Shown here one piece after another: positions 51,601 to 59,566 of a stretch of 64,000 nucleotides of DNA; position 1 is the stretch's first letter, and the number at the start of each line of letters is the position of its first letter. The DNA comes from Pedobacter sandarakinus (GTDB lineage: Bacteria > Bacteroidota > Bacteroidia > Sphingobacteriales > Sphingobacteriaceae), in the NCBI RefSeq assembly GCF_026240095.1, contig NZ_JAPIVG010000008.1, positions 1 to 64,000 on the forward strand. Direction: 5' to 3'. The translations under genes were made by a program, and so were the position numbers. Below the pieces are notes generated by a model. It saw only the letters and a program-made list of their open reading frames with translations, ran no database searches and was not told where the DNA came from.

Positions 51601-52844
51601 CCACCATTTCCCTGGAAAAACGGAATGATGGCATTTGAGTTGGTTAGCCTTGCATCTGCAGGGAGACTTGCCAATAAAGTATTCGATTGCTGGGGAAAAC
51701 CCGTAGCGGTTGTACCGGCTGGAAGTGCTGAACCTCCCCCAACTATTGAGCCTGGGTTAAATGGTTGGTTTTCGCCCAAATTTAAGAAGCCTAATACATC
51801 CCTAGAATCAGTGGTATTACCTGCCTTATTGGTAATCCAAACCTCTATTTTTGTAATCTGAATGGGCGATGTAATAATCGGCGCATTTGCCAGGTGCTTA
51901 TTGTAATTATTCCTGAAATATTGTGCTAGAAAATAATGCTTGTTTGCCTCATAGCTATCGGCACTGATGCTAAATTCATTTTGTTGGGCACCATTGGTAA
52001 TGCGCAATTCCCTCGATTGAGATTTCTGTTGGGTATAAACACTCGTAACGTTAAGTTTACCAAATTGAAGTTGCGTTTTCAAGCCGAAAAGTGCCTGCGT
52101 ACCTGTAATTAGGCTTGTATTCAAAGGTAAGCTTACATTACCAGCCTCAATCTTTTTAATAATATCATCCGGTCCGCCGGTATAATCGAGCTTAATCTGA
52201 TTTTCAAAATCGAATTGCGCTTCGGTGTTGTAGTTACTTTTGATCTTAAGTTTCGTTCCGATATTCCCAACCAGGTCCATTTGAATCCTTTGGTTGAAAT
52301 CGAAGTTGGTTTGCACACGTTGACGCTCGTTAAATAAAGGATTTTCATTCTTATTAATACGACCAAGGAAGGTAAGTTCAGCTTCGCCACGCGGCTGGAT
52401 ATCTATCGTGCTTCCACCAAAAAGTTTTTCGAAAGCCTTGCTATTGACCTGTATTTTCGGAATGATTCCTGTACTTCTGAAATCGCTTACCTCAGCATTG
52501 GAGATACTACGCCAGTTACCCCGTTTAACTTCGCTATTTACAAGCCTGGAGTACTCATCAAGAGTAAGGTATTGTGTTTGCGTAACATACTTATCGCCAA
52601 TAAGTTCCTTAACAATATATCGTTTATTTTTAGCATCATATTCTACCACCCGCCTGATGTTATTTGGCAGAGGATAGAATGGGTTTGTTGAAGGACTAAT
52701 GCCTAGAAGTTGTTTTTCTCGGAGGCTAAAATTATTTTTTGACGCAGCAGTATCCGCTTTGCCTGGAACAACTTGAGAGAAAGCGTTTTTGGTAGCAAAT
52801 AGAAAACAAGGGATGAGAAATAGGAGTGTAGAAATTCTCTTCAA
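45663..52844 (-). CDS. sprA: T9SS outer membrane translocon SprA/Sov
   Basis: 2393-aa giant outer membrane protein of the Type 9 secretion system (PorR/Sov/SprA family). Known structures show a 36-strand beta-barrel through which cargo with a C-terminal sorting domain passes, and in gliding species it also supports adhesin export. Signal peptide to about residue 23 (NAFSQ). N-terminal blocks such as IDIQPRGEAELTFLGR and the repeated GxxxNLGENQPF segments, and KNGVSYLDDFEASRSIIDL and FNELRLTEFDEQGGWAATAR further on, are family landmarks. The apparent start is TTG at 52844, four codons after the ruvA TAG and in the same frame. ruvA-sprA adjacency is frequent in Bacteroidetes. No other T9SS gene is in the window. 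Confidence 0.95.
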   Translation of the reverse strand: MKRISTLLFLIPCFLFATKNAFSQVVPGKADTAASKNNFSLREKQLLGISPSTNPFYPLPNNIRRVVEYDAKNKRYIVKELIGDKYVTQTQYLTLDEYSRLVNSEVKRGNWRSISNAEVSDFRSTGIIPKIQVNSKAFEKLFGGSTIDIQPRGEAELTFLGRINKNENPLFNERQRVQTNFDFNQRIQMDLVGNIGTKLKIKSNYNTEAQFDFENQIKLDYTGGPDDIIKKIEAGNVSLPLNTSLITGTQALFGLKTQLQFGKLNVTSVYTQQKSQSRELRITNGAQQNEFSISADSYEANKHYFLAQYFRNNYNKHLANAPIITSPIQITKIEVWITNKAGNTTDSRDVLGFLNLGENQPFNPGSIVGGGSALPAGTTATGFPQQSNTLLASLPADARLTNSNAIIPFFQGNGGPDQYAKLIYARKLTEREFTFQPQLGYISLNNPLNADEVLAVAYRYTYNGVEYQVGEFSTDVTFDAANPKVLYAKLLKNETTKINLPTWDLMMKNIYSIGGYQISPLNFKLDIFRIDNETGVEKPIMTEGQNTANKQWISLTEFDRLNQQNEKKPDGIFDFVAANNAFGSYFSNNATSNNQFGSGLSPSGLASLVNNTNTGYITIDPANGRIIFPIIEPFGNDLANKFLPSEQALIDKYTFRALYDSTQTIARQLFQNQNRYFIKGRYQSEVSSEFSLNAINVPEGSVKVFAGTMPLQEGVDYTVDYQGGRVSIINQALLTSGQPIRITTENNELFGLQQRSLFGTRLDYRVNNKLNLGGTLMNLTEKPLTQKVNIGEEPISNTIWGADINYSSPSRFLTKLVDKLPFLSTKAPSNVTFYGEFAQLVPGHPRALNFAGSKNGVSYLDDFEASRSIIDLKSAISWQLSGTPQDFPESQLVNDLAYGYNRARVAFYNIDPTFYNSNATTTPSNIRNNRNELSNHYVRQVIEQEVFPFKETATGQALNITTLDVAYYPTVRGPYNYTTTGFGNDGKLTNPKQRWGGFQRKIETNDFEALNVGFIEMWVLDPFIYNRNNQGGDVYFNLGNISEDILKDGRKSLENGLPATNDPSKYDETNWGRVPKLQPVIQAFDNDPDARRAQDVGLDGLSDANEKAKFATAINQIKSQLNATAAAEIDADPSSDNYSYFRGPALDQINAGILKRYEKYNGPEGNSKTSQQSQEELGLENSASTALPDGEDINRDNNMTQSDEYYQYKVSMRPNDLVVGQNFITDKVTSQVRLANGNTQAVTWYQFRIPITQYEKKVGNIQDFKSIRFFRMFLTNFADTAIMRFAKLQLIRGEWREFNAKNVADQVIVDPNLPAFTPDNSTVEVSTVNIEENGRRTPIPYVTPPGILRERDYSNYRGDTRLNEQSLAVTVKNLRDGYGRAAFKTAYSDFRSYKHLEMFIHAEAINNDNLSDRDVSAFLRIGTDNQDNYYEYVMPLKITTPGTSDPDAIWPEANRMDIDLTFFQNAKLARNVARQANGQPWPINVPFPYTDGDRTILVKGQPDMSKVRVYMMGVRNPLRNANTLESDDGLDKNVVVWFNELRLTEFDEQGGWAATARLNLKLADFADVNVSGSKSTIGFGSIDSKVSERNRADNVLLDVSSAMELGKFLPQKSGVKIPMFVNYSKQVSTPQYNPRTPDIELKNALDQSSRAQKDSILNFAQDYTVRRGINFTNVRKERVNNAKPVRLWDIENFAASYAFTQYNHRDFINQSSIQNTYRASLQYSYAKEAKVYAPFEKIIKSNTLALLKDFNFSILPSAINFRIDVDRLYAENTLRNNDPNNAIPVFQNGFGTTFNKNFRMSRIYGIAWNLTRSLQLDFNATNYSIIDEPDGRIDGMKRDTVWQNLKRLGRTTDYNHNLNVTYTLPIEKIPGFNWLTVKTRYGTNFNWQTEPLSTLLDPNINLGNTVQNSRNIQVNPTLNFTMLYNKFGFLRNATTSNETSGKFKNFFINLLTSVKNLNANYVQTKGIFLPGYLPTTKYFGIDNVTGAPGLGFAFGSQRDIRDMALNNGWLTTDTLQTQLYVNTLREDLQFTGLIEPIRDLRITIRASKAQTRNFSSNFRYLASTNSFENLSAITTGDYSISYIALGTAFKEKNSSVVSTLFNQFMANRIIISKRLGAQNPNSAGQNAGFADGYGKESQDVLISAFMAAYTGKDAGSSKLNSFPRIPLPNWTLTYNGLTKIPFIADRFSSVDIRHGYRSAYNINGFNSLLRYQESNGFSVNRDANNNFLPEFQFAQVTVSEYFSPLIGVDTRFKNNLTASLELNRSRLLGLSLANSQLAQLSENNMVLGLGYRTNKFRFPFGLFKSLKMDNNMDFKLDVAIRDNKTVIYRADLLEAEVSGGSKNISLRPSVDYVLNQKFNIRLFYDSNITKPYTSQTFNTSFSNFGFSLRFTLN

Positions 52845-52856
52845 AGGCGTTACGAT

Positions 52857-53441
52857 CTATAATTTTTTTAAAGCTTGTTTAATTAGTTGCTCAACCGAAA
52901 GTGTTCCCTCAGTAACTTTTAAAATCTGATCTATAGTTTTTTCGGCAGTTTGTTTGGCAAAACCGAGCATTACCAATGCAGATAACGCTTCATCCTTCAC
53001 GGTATTGTGCAGCGGCATAGAAATTAATGAGTCTGCCCCTTCTTTTTTAAGCTTATCCTGTAATTCTAAAACCAGGCGTTGTGCGGTTTTTGCACCTAAG
53101 CCTTTAATTCGCTGGATTAGAGGTAAATCGGCTTTAACGATAGCTGTCTGAATTTCTACCGGGGTGATGGAAGATAAAATCATTCTTCCGGTATTTGGCC
53201 CGATGCCAGATACAGATATGAGATGCAAGAATAAACGACGCTCGCCCTCATCCGCAAAACCATATAAAGTGTGTGCATCTTCTTTTACATATAGCCAGGT
53301 ATATAATTTACACCTTTCTGCATCAGCTAATGCACTATAAGTATTTAAAGAAATATTAATATGATAGCCTATACCTCCGGCCTCTACCACAACAAACGCT
53401 GGGTTTTTATGTGTTAATTTACCATCGATATAGGCGTACAT
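52857..53441 (-). CDS. ruvA: Holliday junction branch migration protein RuvA
   Basis: 194-aa subunit that binds four-way junctions as a tetramer and loads RuvB. MYAYIDGKLTHKNPAFVVVE opens the OB-fold domain I, SVSGIGPNTGRMIL and IKGLGAKTAQRLVLELQDKL are the two helix-hairpin-helix motifs of domain II, and SALVMLGFAKQTAEKTIDQI is domain III. Followed by sprA 12 nt away; maeB lies 50 nt upstream. Confidence 0.96.
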   Translation of the reverse strand: MYAYIDGKLTHKNPAFVVVEAGGIGYHINISLNTYSALADAERCKLYTWLYVKEDAHTLYGFADEGERRLFLHLISVSGIGPNTGRMILSSITPVEIQTAIVKADLPLIQRIKGLGAKTAQRLVLELQDKLKKEGADSLISMPLHNTVKDEALSALVMLGFAKQTAEKTIDQILKVTEGTLSVEQLIKQALKKL

Positions 53442-53460
53442 GAATGTTTGATTTTTATAT

Positions 53461-53484
53461 ATTACCAGCTTTTAAACTGGTAAT
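53461..53484. terminator. Hairpin between maeB and ruvA
   Basis: ATTACCAG (53461-53468) pairs with CTGGTAAT (53477-53484). The T-tract on the minus strand is poor (ATATAAAAAT), so it may be a weak or partial terminator of the malic enzyme gene. Confidence 0.45.
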
Positions 53485-53491
53485 AAATTGA

Positions 53492-55810
53492 TTACTTCTT
53501 AGTTGTTTTTGTAAATATACCTTTTCGTTTCGAAGTTCCTGCAATTTCTTCTTTTGCCTGCGCATCTACAACAGCAATAGTTACCATATTTACAATTTCT
53601 CTAACCGAGCTACCCAACTGCACGATGTGCACAGGTTTGTTTAAGCCTAATAAAATCGGACCAACCGCCTCTGCACCACCCAATTCCTGCAATAATTTAT
53701 AAGCTATATTGCCAGATTCCAGGTTAGGAAAAACCAAGGTATTTGCGGGGGCATCTGCTAACGAACTGAACGGAAAATTTTCTTTCAATAAATCGTTGTT
53801 GATAGCAAAGTTTCCTTGCATCTCGCCATCTACAATAACCTCTGGATGATTCTTATGCAAGAGTTTAGCCGTCTCTCTCACCTTATTTGGTGTAACACCA
53901 TCGTTAGAACCGAAGTTAGAGTATGATAACAATGCGATACGTGGTTTGATATTGAACTGTTTAACAGATTTATCTAACAATAAGGTAATGTCTACCAACT
54001 CTTCAGCCGTTGGATCTACGTTAACAGTAGTATCTCCAAAGAAAACCGGCCCCTTTTTAGTCATCATCATGTACATACCCGCCACACGCTTAACGCTTGG
54101 ATCAACCCCAATTACTCGTAAAGCAGGCTTGATGGTAGATCCGTAGTCTTTAGTTAAACCAGAAATCATGGCATCAGCTTCGCCGAATTCTACCATAGAT
54201 GCACCATAATAGTTCCGATCTCTCAATAACTTGGTCGCATCGTTCAAAGAAATTCCCTTACGCTGGCGTTTCTTATAAAGTGCTTCTGCATACTGCTTGG
54301 TTTTTTCGGCATTTTGCATCTGATCGATAATCTCCACACCATCTAGCTCAAGCGCATGCTCATCGATAATAGATTGTATTTTCTCCTTATTTCCTAAAAG
54401 GATTGGAATAGCTATGTTATCATCTTTAACAATCTGTGCTGCCTTTAAAATCTTATAATTATCAGCTTCAGCAAATACCACACGTTTAGGATCGGTCTTC
54501 GCTTTGGTGGTAATCGATCTCATGATGGCATCATCCAAGCCTAAGCGTTTACGCAACTCCTCATTGTATGCATCCCAATCAGTAATAATTTTTCTTGCGA
54601 CACCACTTTCGATAGCAGCTTTAGCAACGGCTGTAGATACTTCGGTTATCAACCTGAAATCAACTGGTTTTGGGATAATATATTCTTTACCGAACTTTAG
54701 GTTACGGGCATTGTAAGCTAAGTTTACGGCTTCAGGCACCGATTTCTTGGCCAATTCTGCAATGGCTCTTACCGCAGCAATTTTCATTGGTTCGTTAATG
54801 CTCGTTGCACGTACATCAAGCGCTCCGCGGAAAATATACGGGAAACCCAATACGTTGTTAACCTGATTAGGATAATCTGAACGGCCAGTGGCCATAATTA
54901 CGTCTTTACGCGTTTTAATGGCTAGCTCATAAGCTATTTCAGGATTAGGATTAGCCATAGCAAAAACGATAGGGTTTTTCGCCATTGAAAGCAACATTTG
55001 TGCACTCACACAATCGGCAGACGATAAACCGATAAAAACATCAGCATCTTTCATCGCTTCTTCTAACGTGCTAATGTTACGAGCGGTAGCAAACTCTGCT
55101 TTCGTCGCATCTAATACCTCACGGTCTTTGCGAATTACACCAGAACGATCGCACATAACGATGTTCTCTTTTTTTGCACCTAAAGAAACATACAGCTTGG
55201 TACAAGAAATTGCAGCGGCGCCAGCGCCATTCACTACAATTTTTATCTTGTCCATTTTTTTCTTGATAATTTCGCAAGCGTTTAGCAACGCAGCAGCAGA
55301 TATGATAGCAGTACCATGTTGGTCATCATGCATCACCGGAATATTCATCTCCTCTTTCAGGCGACGTTCGATTTCGAAACATTCTGGTGCTTTAATATCT
55401 TCGAGGTTTACGCCTCCAAACGTTGGCTCTAAAGCCTTTACAATCTTTACAAATTCATCAACATTTTTGGTGTCCAATTCCAAATCGAACACATCAATAT
55501 CAGCGAAGATTTTAAATAATAAACCTTTGCCTTCCATAACTGGTTTGCCTGCCTCCGGACCAATATCGCCAAGGCCCAAAACGGCAGTACCATTACTAAT
55601 TACCGCAACCAGGTTGCCTTTGGCGGTATATTTATAAACATCTTCTGTATTTTCAGCAATTTTTAAACATGGCTCTGCAACGCCTGGAGAATACGCTAAA
55701 GTTAAATCTCTTTGCGAATTAGTAGGTTTGGTTGGTACTACTTGTATCTTTCCCGGACGGCCCTGCGAGTGGTAATCAAGCGCATCTTGCTTTCTAGTGG
55801 TTTTACTCAT
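53492..55810 (-). CDS. maeB: NADP-dependent malic enzyme with phosphotransacetylase-like domain
   Basis: 772 aa. The N-terminal ~430 residues are a malic enzyme decarboxylating malate to pyruvate: LAYSPGVAEPCLKIAE, ISNGTAVLGLGDIGPEAGKP, DIKAPECFEIERRL and MPVMHDDQHGTAIISAAALL. The NAD(P) site is VVNGAGAAAISCTKLY. The C-terminal part (about 440-772; VFAEADNYKILKAAQI, GDTTVNVDPTAEELVDITLL, ESGNIAYKLLQELGGAEAVG) is a phosphate-acetyltransferase-like domain that in MaeB proteins mediates oligomerisation and acetyl-CoA inhibition rather than catalysis. A -7 element TACCTTTG (55834-55841) lies 23 nt upstream of the ATG. Confidence 0.95.
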   Translation of the reverse strand: MSKTTRKQDALDYHSQGRPGKIQVVPTKPTNSQRDLTLAYSPGVAEPCLKIAENTEDVYKYTAKGNLVAVISNGTAVLGLGDIGPEAGKPVMEGKGLLFKIFADIDVFDLELDTKNVDEFVKIVKALEPTFGGVNLEDIKAPECFEIERRLKEEMNIPVMHDDQHGTAIISAAALLNACEIIKKKMDKIKIVVNGAGAAAISCTKLYVSLGAKKENIVMCDRSGVIRKDREVLDATKAEFATARNISTLEEAMKDADVFIGLSSADCVSAQMLLSMAKNPIVFAMANPNPEIAYELAIKTRKDVIMATGRSDYPNQVNNVLGFPYIFRGALDVRATSINEPMKIAAVRAIAELAKKSVPEAVNLAYNARNLKFGKEYIIPKPVDFRLITEVSTAVAKAAIESGVARKIITDWDAYNEELRKRLGLDDAIMRSITTKAKTDPKRVVFAEADNYKILKAAQIVKDDNIAIPILLGNKEKIQSIIDEHALELDGVEIIDQMQNAEKTKQYAEALYKKRQRKGISLNDATKLLRDRNYYGASMVEFGEADAMISGLTKDYGSTIKPALRVIGVDPSVKRVAGMYMMMTKKGPVFFGDTTVNVDPTAEELVDITLLLDKSVKQFNIKPRIALLSYSNFGSNDGVTPNKVRETAKLLHKNHPEVIVDGEMQGNFAINNDLLKENFPFSSLADAPANTLVFPNLESGNIAYKLLQELGGAEAVGPILLGLNKPVHIVQLGSSVREIVNMVTIAVVDAQAKEEIAGTSKRKGIFTKTTKK

Positions 55811-55833
55811 TACGTAACTTATTAGTGACGCTG

Positions 55834-55841
55834 CAAAGGTA
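55834..55841 (-). promoter_or_regulatory. Promoter -7 element of maeB
   Basis: TACCTTTG on the minus strand, 23 nt before the maeB ATG. No matching -33 element at the usual spacing. Confidence 0.5.
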
Positions 55842-56065
55842 CAATTCTTTTATTGGGCAGAAAATAAATATAATAGTAATTAAGTTATTACCTAAATGTC
55901 CAAACAGCTGCGACCCAAGGTAAGATTAGAAAATAAAAGGAGGATAGAATAGAGAATCCTGTTCATAGAAACTGATTGGCCAGATCAAAAACTTGGTGGT
56001 TTTTGGAACTGCAAATAGATTATTTTCACGAAGCGCTTAAGAAACGTTAAGATGTGCCGTTGAGC

Positions 56066-57469
56066 TTACCCTTTACCAATCTTTAAAACCATGCCTGCCT
56101 GCAAACCAGCTTTGCTAAGTTTATTGTCGCGTTTTATACTCTGTACGGTTGCACCATCAAACTTCTCGGCAATTTCCGACAAGGTATCTCCAACTTTAAC
56201 TTTATAACTTAAATAGGATACCGGCGGCTTTAAGCGATTTACATTTCTTGCAAGAATTTTCAGCTTCTGGCCAGGAACAATGGTTTTGCTTTTAAGGCCA
56301 TTCCATACACGCAAATCCTGAACCTCTACACCATATTTATTAGCAACCGTTGTTAAATTTTGACCTTGCACCACCTTATGGTAAACCACCGAGCTGCTTG
56401 TAACAGTTTTTGCATGGAGTTTTCTTAAATCCCTGACATCGTCTGTGCTGGCCTGAATAATTTGAGTACTTCCTTCTACATCGCCTTCATTTAGCACCTC
56501 ATAAACACTTGCAAAATCAATATCTCTAAGTTTAGGCATCACAATACGCTTAGGATCTTCATCTGTTCCATTTACAATCTTTTTCTTATAAGACGGGTTG
56601 AGTGCAAACAGTGCGGTCTCATCAACATTTAAAGCTTTGGCTAAATTTGCAAGTGAGACAAAACGATTAGTTTGTACGGTATCCGTTTTTAAGAACATGT
56701 TGCAAGCCTGTGCGGTAATTTGATGCTTGGCAGAGTAGTGCATTACATACATGGCAGCAATGAATGCAGGTACATAATTTCTCGTTTCTTTGGGTAAAAA
56801 CTGGCGAATTTCCCAAAAATCCCGGGAGTTTGCCTTAATCATTGCCCGGGTAACATTACCCTTGCCACAATTATAAGCTGCAATAGCCAATAACCAATCG
56901 CCTAATTCTTCATATGCATCTCTGAAATACGCAGCCGCTGCATAGCTGGCCTGGATAGGGTCTTTACGTTCATCAACAAAGTTATCCATTTTTAAGCCAT
57001 AAGCTTTGCCTGTCCCAAACATGAATTGCCAGATTCCTGTAGCACCCACCCTAGATATGGCATGGGGATTCATTTGCGATTCTACAATGGTAAGGTATTT
57101 TATCTCCTGTGGGATATTGAAATCATTAAGTGCCTTATCGAAAATTGGAAAATAGTAATTCGCCAATCCCATCATCTTACCAAACATATCTTTCCGTTTG
57201 GCATAGATATCAATGTATTGCTGCACATATTCATTATAAGGCAACGGTACAGTTTTGGTAATCGAATCTAAACGAAGTTTATAAATATAATTTTGCCCCA
57301 TTAGCAATGGGTTTTCATAAATAGAAGGCACTGCAGTAGTATCTGTATTGATGAAAATATTATTCTGAGGCCTGGAAACGCTATCTTTTTTAAGAATCTG
57401 TTGGGCTGATGTGGAAGAGATTAATCCGATTAGGGCACAAACTGAAATAAAAAGTAATTTTCTAATCAT
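56066..57469 (-). CDS. Lytic transglycosylase with two LysM domains (MltD-like)
   Basis: 467 aa with a signal peptide (to about TSAQ). The SLT catalytic domain contains LTIVESQMNPHAISRVGATG, where the Glu of ESQ is catalytic, and WQFMFGTGKAYGL, DERKDPIQASYAAAAYFRD and LLAIAAYNCGKGNV. Two C-terminal LysM peptidoglycan-binding domains are YHKVVQGQNLTTVANKYGV (about 366-410) and YKVKVGDTLSEIAEKFDG (about 423-465). It cleaves murein with 1,6-anhydro-MurNAc formation. ATG at 57469 is chosen over an upstream in-frame TTG. Downstream of gatA by 45 nt and probably in the same unit. Confidence 0.93.
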   Translation of the reverse strand: MIRKLLFISVCALIGLISSTSAQQILKKDSVSRPQNNIFINTDTTAVPSIYENPLLMGQNYIYKLRLDSITKTVPLPYNEYVQQYIDIYAKRKDMFGKMMGLANYYFPIFDKALNDFNIPQEIKYLTIVESQMNPHAISRVGATGIWQFMFGTGKAYGLKMDNFVDERKDPIQASYAAAAYFRDAYEELGDWLLAIAAYNCGKGNVTRAMIKANSRDFWEIRQFLPKETRNYVPAFIAAMYVMHYSAKHQITAQACNMFLKTDTVQTNRFVSLANLAKALNVDETALFALNPSYKKKIVNGTDEDPKRIVMPKLRDIDFASVYEVLNEGDVEGSTQIIQASTDDVRDLRKLHAKTVTSSSVVYHKVVQGQNLTTVANKYGVEVQDLRVWNGLKSKTIVPGQKLKILARNVNRLKPPVSYLSYKVKVGDTLSEIAEKFDGATVQSIKRDNKLSKAGLQAGMVLKIGKG

Positions 57470-57513
57470 GAGCAAATGCGATTATAAATCAGTGATTAAC
57501 CCTATAGGCTTCA

Positions 57514-58941
57514 CTAACTTGATAAAAAATCATGAGAAAAAGCCAGGAGCTTGTCTTCCTCGAAATGTTTGGCAGTAAATTGAATACTTAACGGCAAACC
57601 TGCAGCATTATTGCCCAAGGGCAAAGCAATAGCAGGATTACCACTTAAGGAAGGCAACACAGTAAAGATATCGGCCATATACATAACTAGTGCATCTTGT
57701 ACATTGTCGCCAATTTTGAAGGCTGCCGTAGGTGCCACTGGCGATAATATGAGGTCGAAATCTACAAACAAGGCAGCCAACTTTTCCCTGATTAACCGCC
57801 TAACCTGCTGTGCTTTCTGATAATAGGCATCGTAATAACCGGCACTTAACACAAAAGTGCCTAATAAAATACGGCGCTTTACTTCCTCTCCAAACCCTTC
57901 TGCTCTAGATCTTTTATATAGCTCCGTTAAGGATTTTGCTTCCGTGTTGCGGTAACCATAATGCACACCATCATATCTAGATAGGTTAGAAGAAGCCTCT
58001 GCTGTGGTTAATATGTAATAAGCAGGTACCAGGTAATCTAAAAGATCAAAAGAAACATATTCAATAACATGCCCTTTAGCTTTCAGAGAAGATATTGATT
58101 GTAATATGGCTTCTTTAACTTCAGGATCAAGCGCATCGCTTTCAATGGTTTCCTTTAGTACTCCAATTTTCTGCTTCTGGCTGTTTTGTAGCTGTGCAGG
58201 ATAATCCGGAACTGGAACAGTAGCAACAGTAGAATCGTGTTCATCAGCACCCGCTAAAACTTGCAACAGTAGCGCAGCATCTTCAACAGATGATGTAATT
58301 GGCCCTACCTGATCAAAAGATGAGGCATAAGCAATTACCCCGTAGCGAGAGATCCTCCCATAAGTTGGCTTTAAACCAATTTGACCACAAAATGCTGCCG
58401 GCTGCCTCACCGAACCGCCAGTATCAGTGCCTAGCGCTGCCAAACACATATCGGCTTGTACCGCTACTGCAGAACCTCCAGATGACCCGCCAGGAACCAA
58501 ATTTGGATCTGCCGCATTCTTCACGACGCCAAAATATGAAGTCTCATTAGAGCCGCCCATTGCAAATTCATCACAATTTAAACGACCAATAATTACCGCA
58601 TCTTCTTGCAATAAACGCGTTACAACTGTTGATGAATAGGGCGATACAAAACCATCGAGCATTTTTGAAGATGCCGTAACAACGTGATCTTTATAACAGA
58701 TATTGTCTTTGATACCAATAACCATTCCCGCAAGTTTACCTGCTGTGCCATTGTCTATCTTTAATTGTACCGCCTTTGCCTGAACTTCTGCCGAATAAAA
58801 AAACACCTCATTAAATGCATTGAGGTGTTTATGATCTTCAATTTGCTTAAAGTAATAAGCCAATAAATCGGGTAAAGTCAATTGCTTTTGCGAAATGAGC
58901 GCTTGTATCTCCTTAAGAGAGCTGTATTTCTTCAAAACCAA
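57514..58941 (-). CDS. gatA: Glutamyl-tRNA(Gln) amidotransferase subunit A
   Basis: 475-aa amidase-signature enzyme that, with GatB and GatC, converts Glu-tRNA(Gln) to Gln-tRNA(Gln). The catalytic Ser-cisSer-Lys triad is visible: Lys78 in GIKDN, and Ser153 in PGGSSGGSAVAV with Ser177 in GTDTGGSVRQPA. No ATG lies near the 5' end; TTG at 58941 (or 58935) fits the family N-terminus and follows the tatA stop by 11 nt. gatB and gatC are not adjacent. It lies downstream of the tatA genes. Confidence 0.93.
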   Translation of the reverse strand: MVLKKYSSLKEIQALISQKQLTLPDLLAYYFKQIEDHKHLNAFNEVFFYSAEVQAKAVQLKIDNGTAGKLAGMVIGIKDNICYKDHVVTASSKMLDGFVSPYSSTVVTRLLQEDAVIIGRLNCDEFAMGGSNETSYFGVVKNAADPNLVPGGSSGGSAVAVQADMCLAALGTDTGGSVRQPAAFCGQIGLKPTYGRISRYGVIAYASSFDQVGPITSSVEDAALLLQVLAGADEHDSTVATVPVPDYPAQLQNSQKQKIGVLKETIESDALDPEVKEAILQSISSLKAKGHVIEYVSFDLLDYLVPAYYILTTAEASSNLSRYDGVHYGYRNTEAKSLTELYKRSRAEGFGEEVKRRILLGTFVLSAGYYDAYYQKAQQVRRLIREKLAALFVDFDLILSPVAPTAAFKIGDNVQDALVMYMADIFTVLPSLSGNPAIALPLGNNAAGLPLSIQFTAKHFEEDKLLAFSHDFLSS

Positions 58942-58952
58942 ACTTATTGCAA

Positions 58953-59153
58953 TTAAACAGTTTTATCACGGTTAGATGGATCTACTTGTTCGCCATCAAC
59001 CCCATCTTTACCATCTTTAAATTCTTTAACGCCTTTACCTAAACCTCTCATCAGTTCAGGAATTTTTTTGCCACCAAATAACAATAATACCACTACAGCA
59101 ATAATGATAATTTCTGGCGTTCCAAGCATTGCTGCTATTGTTGTATTTAACAT
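58953..59153 (-). CDS. tatA: Sec-independent protein translocase TatA (short copy)
   Basis: 66 aa. An N-terminal transmembrane helix [20 protein letters not shown] is followed by the hinge and amphipathic helix [16 protein letters not shown], the TatA/E signature, then a short acidic tail. TatA multimers form the pore for folded Tat substrates. Placed 11 nt after the longer paralogue and 11 nt before gatA. TatC is not in the window. Confidence 0.92.
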   Translation of the reverse strand: MLNTTIAAMLGTPEIIIIAVVVLLLFGGKKIPELMRGLGKGVKEFKDGKDGVDGEQVDPSNRDKTV

Positions 59154-59164
59154 AACTTTTTTGT

Positions 59165-59521
59165 TTAAACTTTTTGACTGTCAGTTACAATTTTCTCGTC
59201 TATGGGTGTGCTTGAGGGATGAGCCATAGCTACTTTTTCATCTACAGCAGAACTTTCTTCAGTTGGTGCAGGTGTTTGGGTATCGTTATTTACAACATTT
59301 TCTGCCGTCTCTTCTTTATCCAAATCCATCGCATTAATATTTCTATGAATTTCTCGTTTCACACCATCAGATGCATCTTTAAATTCTCTAATCCCTTTTC
59401 CTAAACCCCTTGCCAATTCGGGTAACTTTTTACCTCCAAACAACAAAAGTACAACCACTAAAATGAGTACGATCTCAGATCCACCCATATTTAAAAACTC
59501 CAATAACGTGCCTTGATACAT
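59165..59521 (-). CDS. tatA: Sec-independent protein translocase TatA/B-family (longer copy)
   Basis: 118 aa. [20 protein letters not shown] then [20 protein letters not shown] is TatA-like, followed by a longer variable tail of ~60 residues rich in Asp, Glu, Pro and Ser. The extra tail suggests TatB, but the helix and hinge are TatA-like; the TatB glutamate near the N-terminus is not evident. ATG at 59521 is used (a GTG precedes it by one codon). The -7 element TATATTTG (59539-59546) is 17 nt upstream, so it is first in the tatA-tatA-gatA unit. Confidence 0.88.
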   Translation of the reverse strand: MYQGTLLEFLNMGGSEIVLILVVVLLLFGGKKLPELARGLGKGIREFKDASDGVKREIHRNINAMDLDKEETAENVVNNDTQTPAPTEESSAVDEKVAMAHPSSTPIDEKIVTDSQKV

Positions 59522-59538
59522 CACTAATCTATTTTATA

Positions 59539-59546
59539 CAAATATA
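59539..59546 (-). promoter_or_regulatory. Promoter -7 element of the tatA unit
   Basis: TATATTTG on the minus strand, 17 nt before the ATG at 59521. No clear -33 element. Confidence 0.5.
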
Positions 59547-59566
59547 AACATTTATTACGCTCTCTG

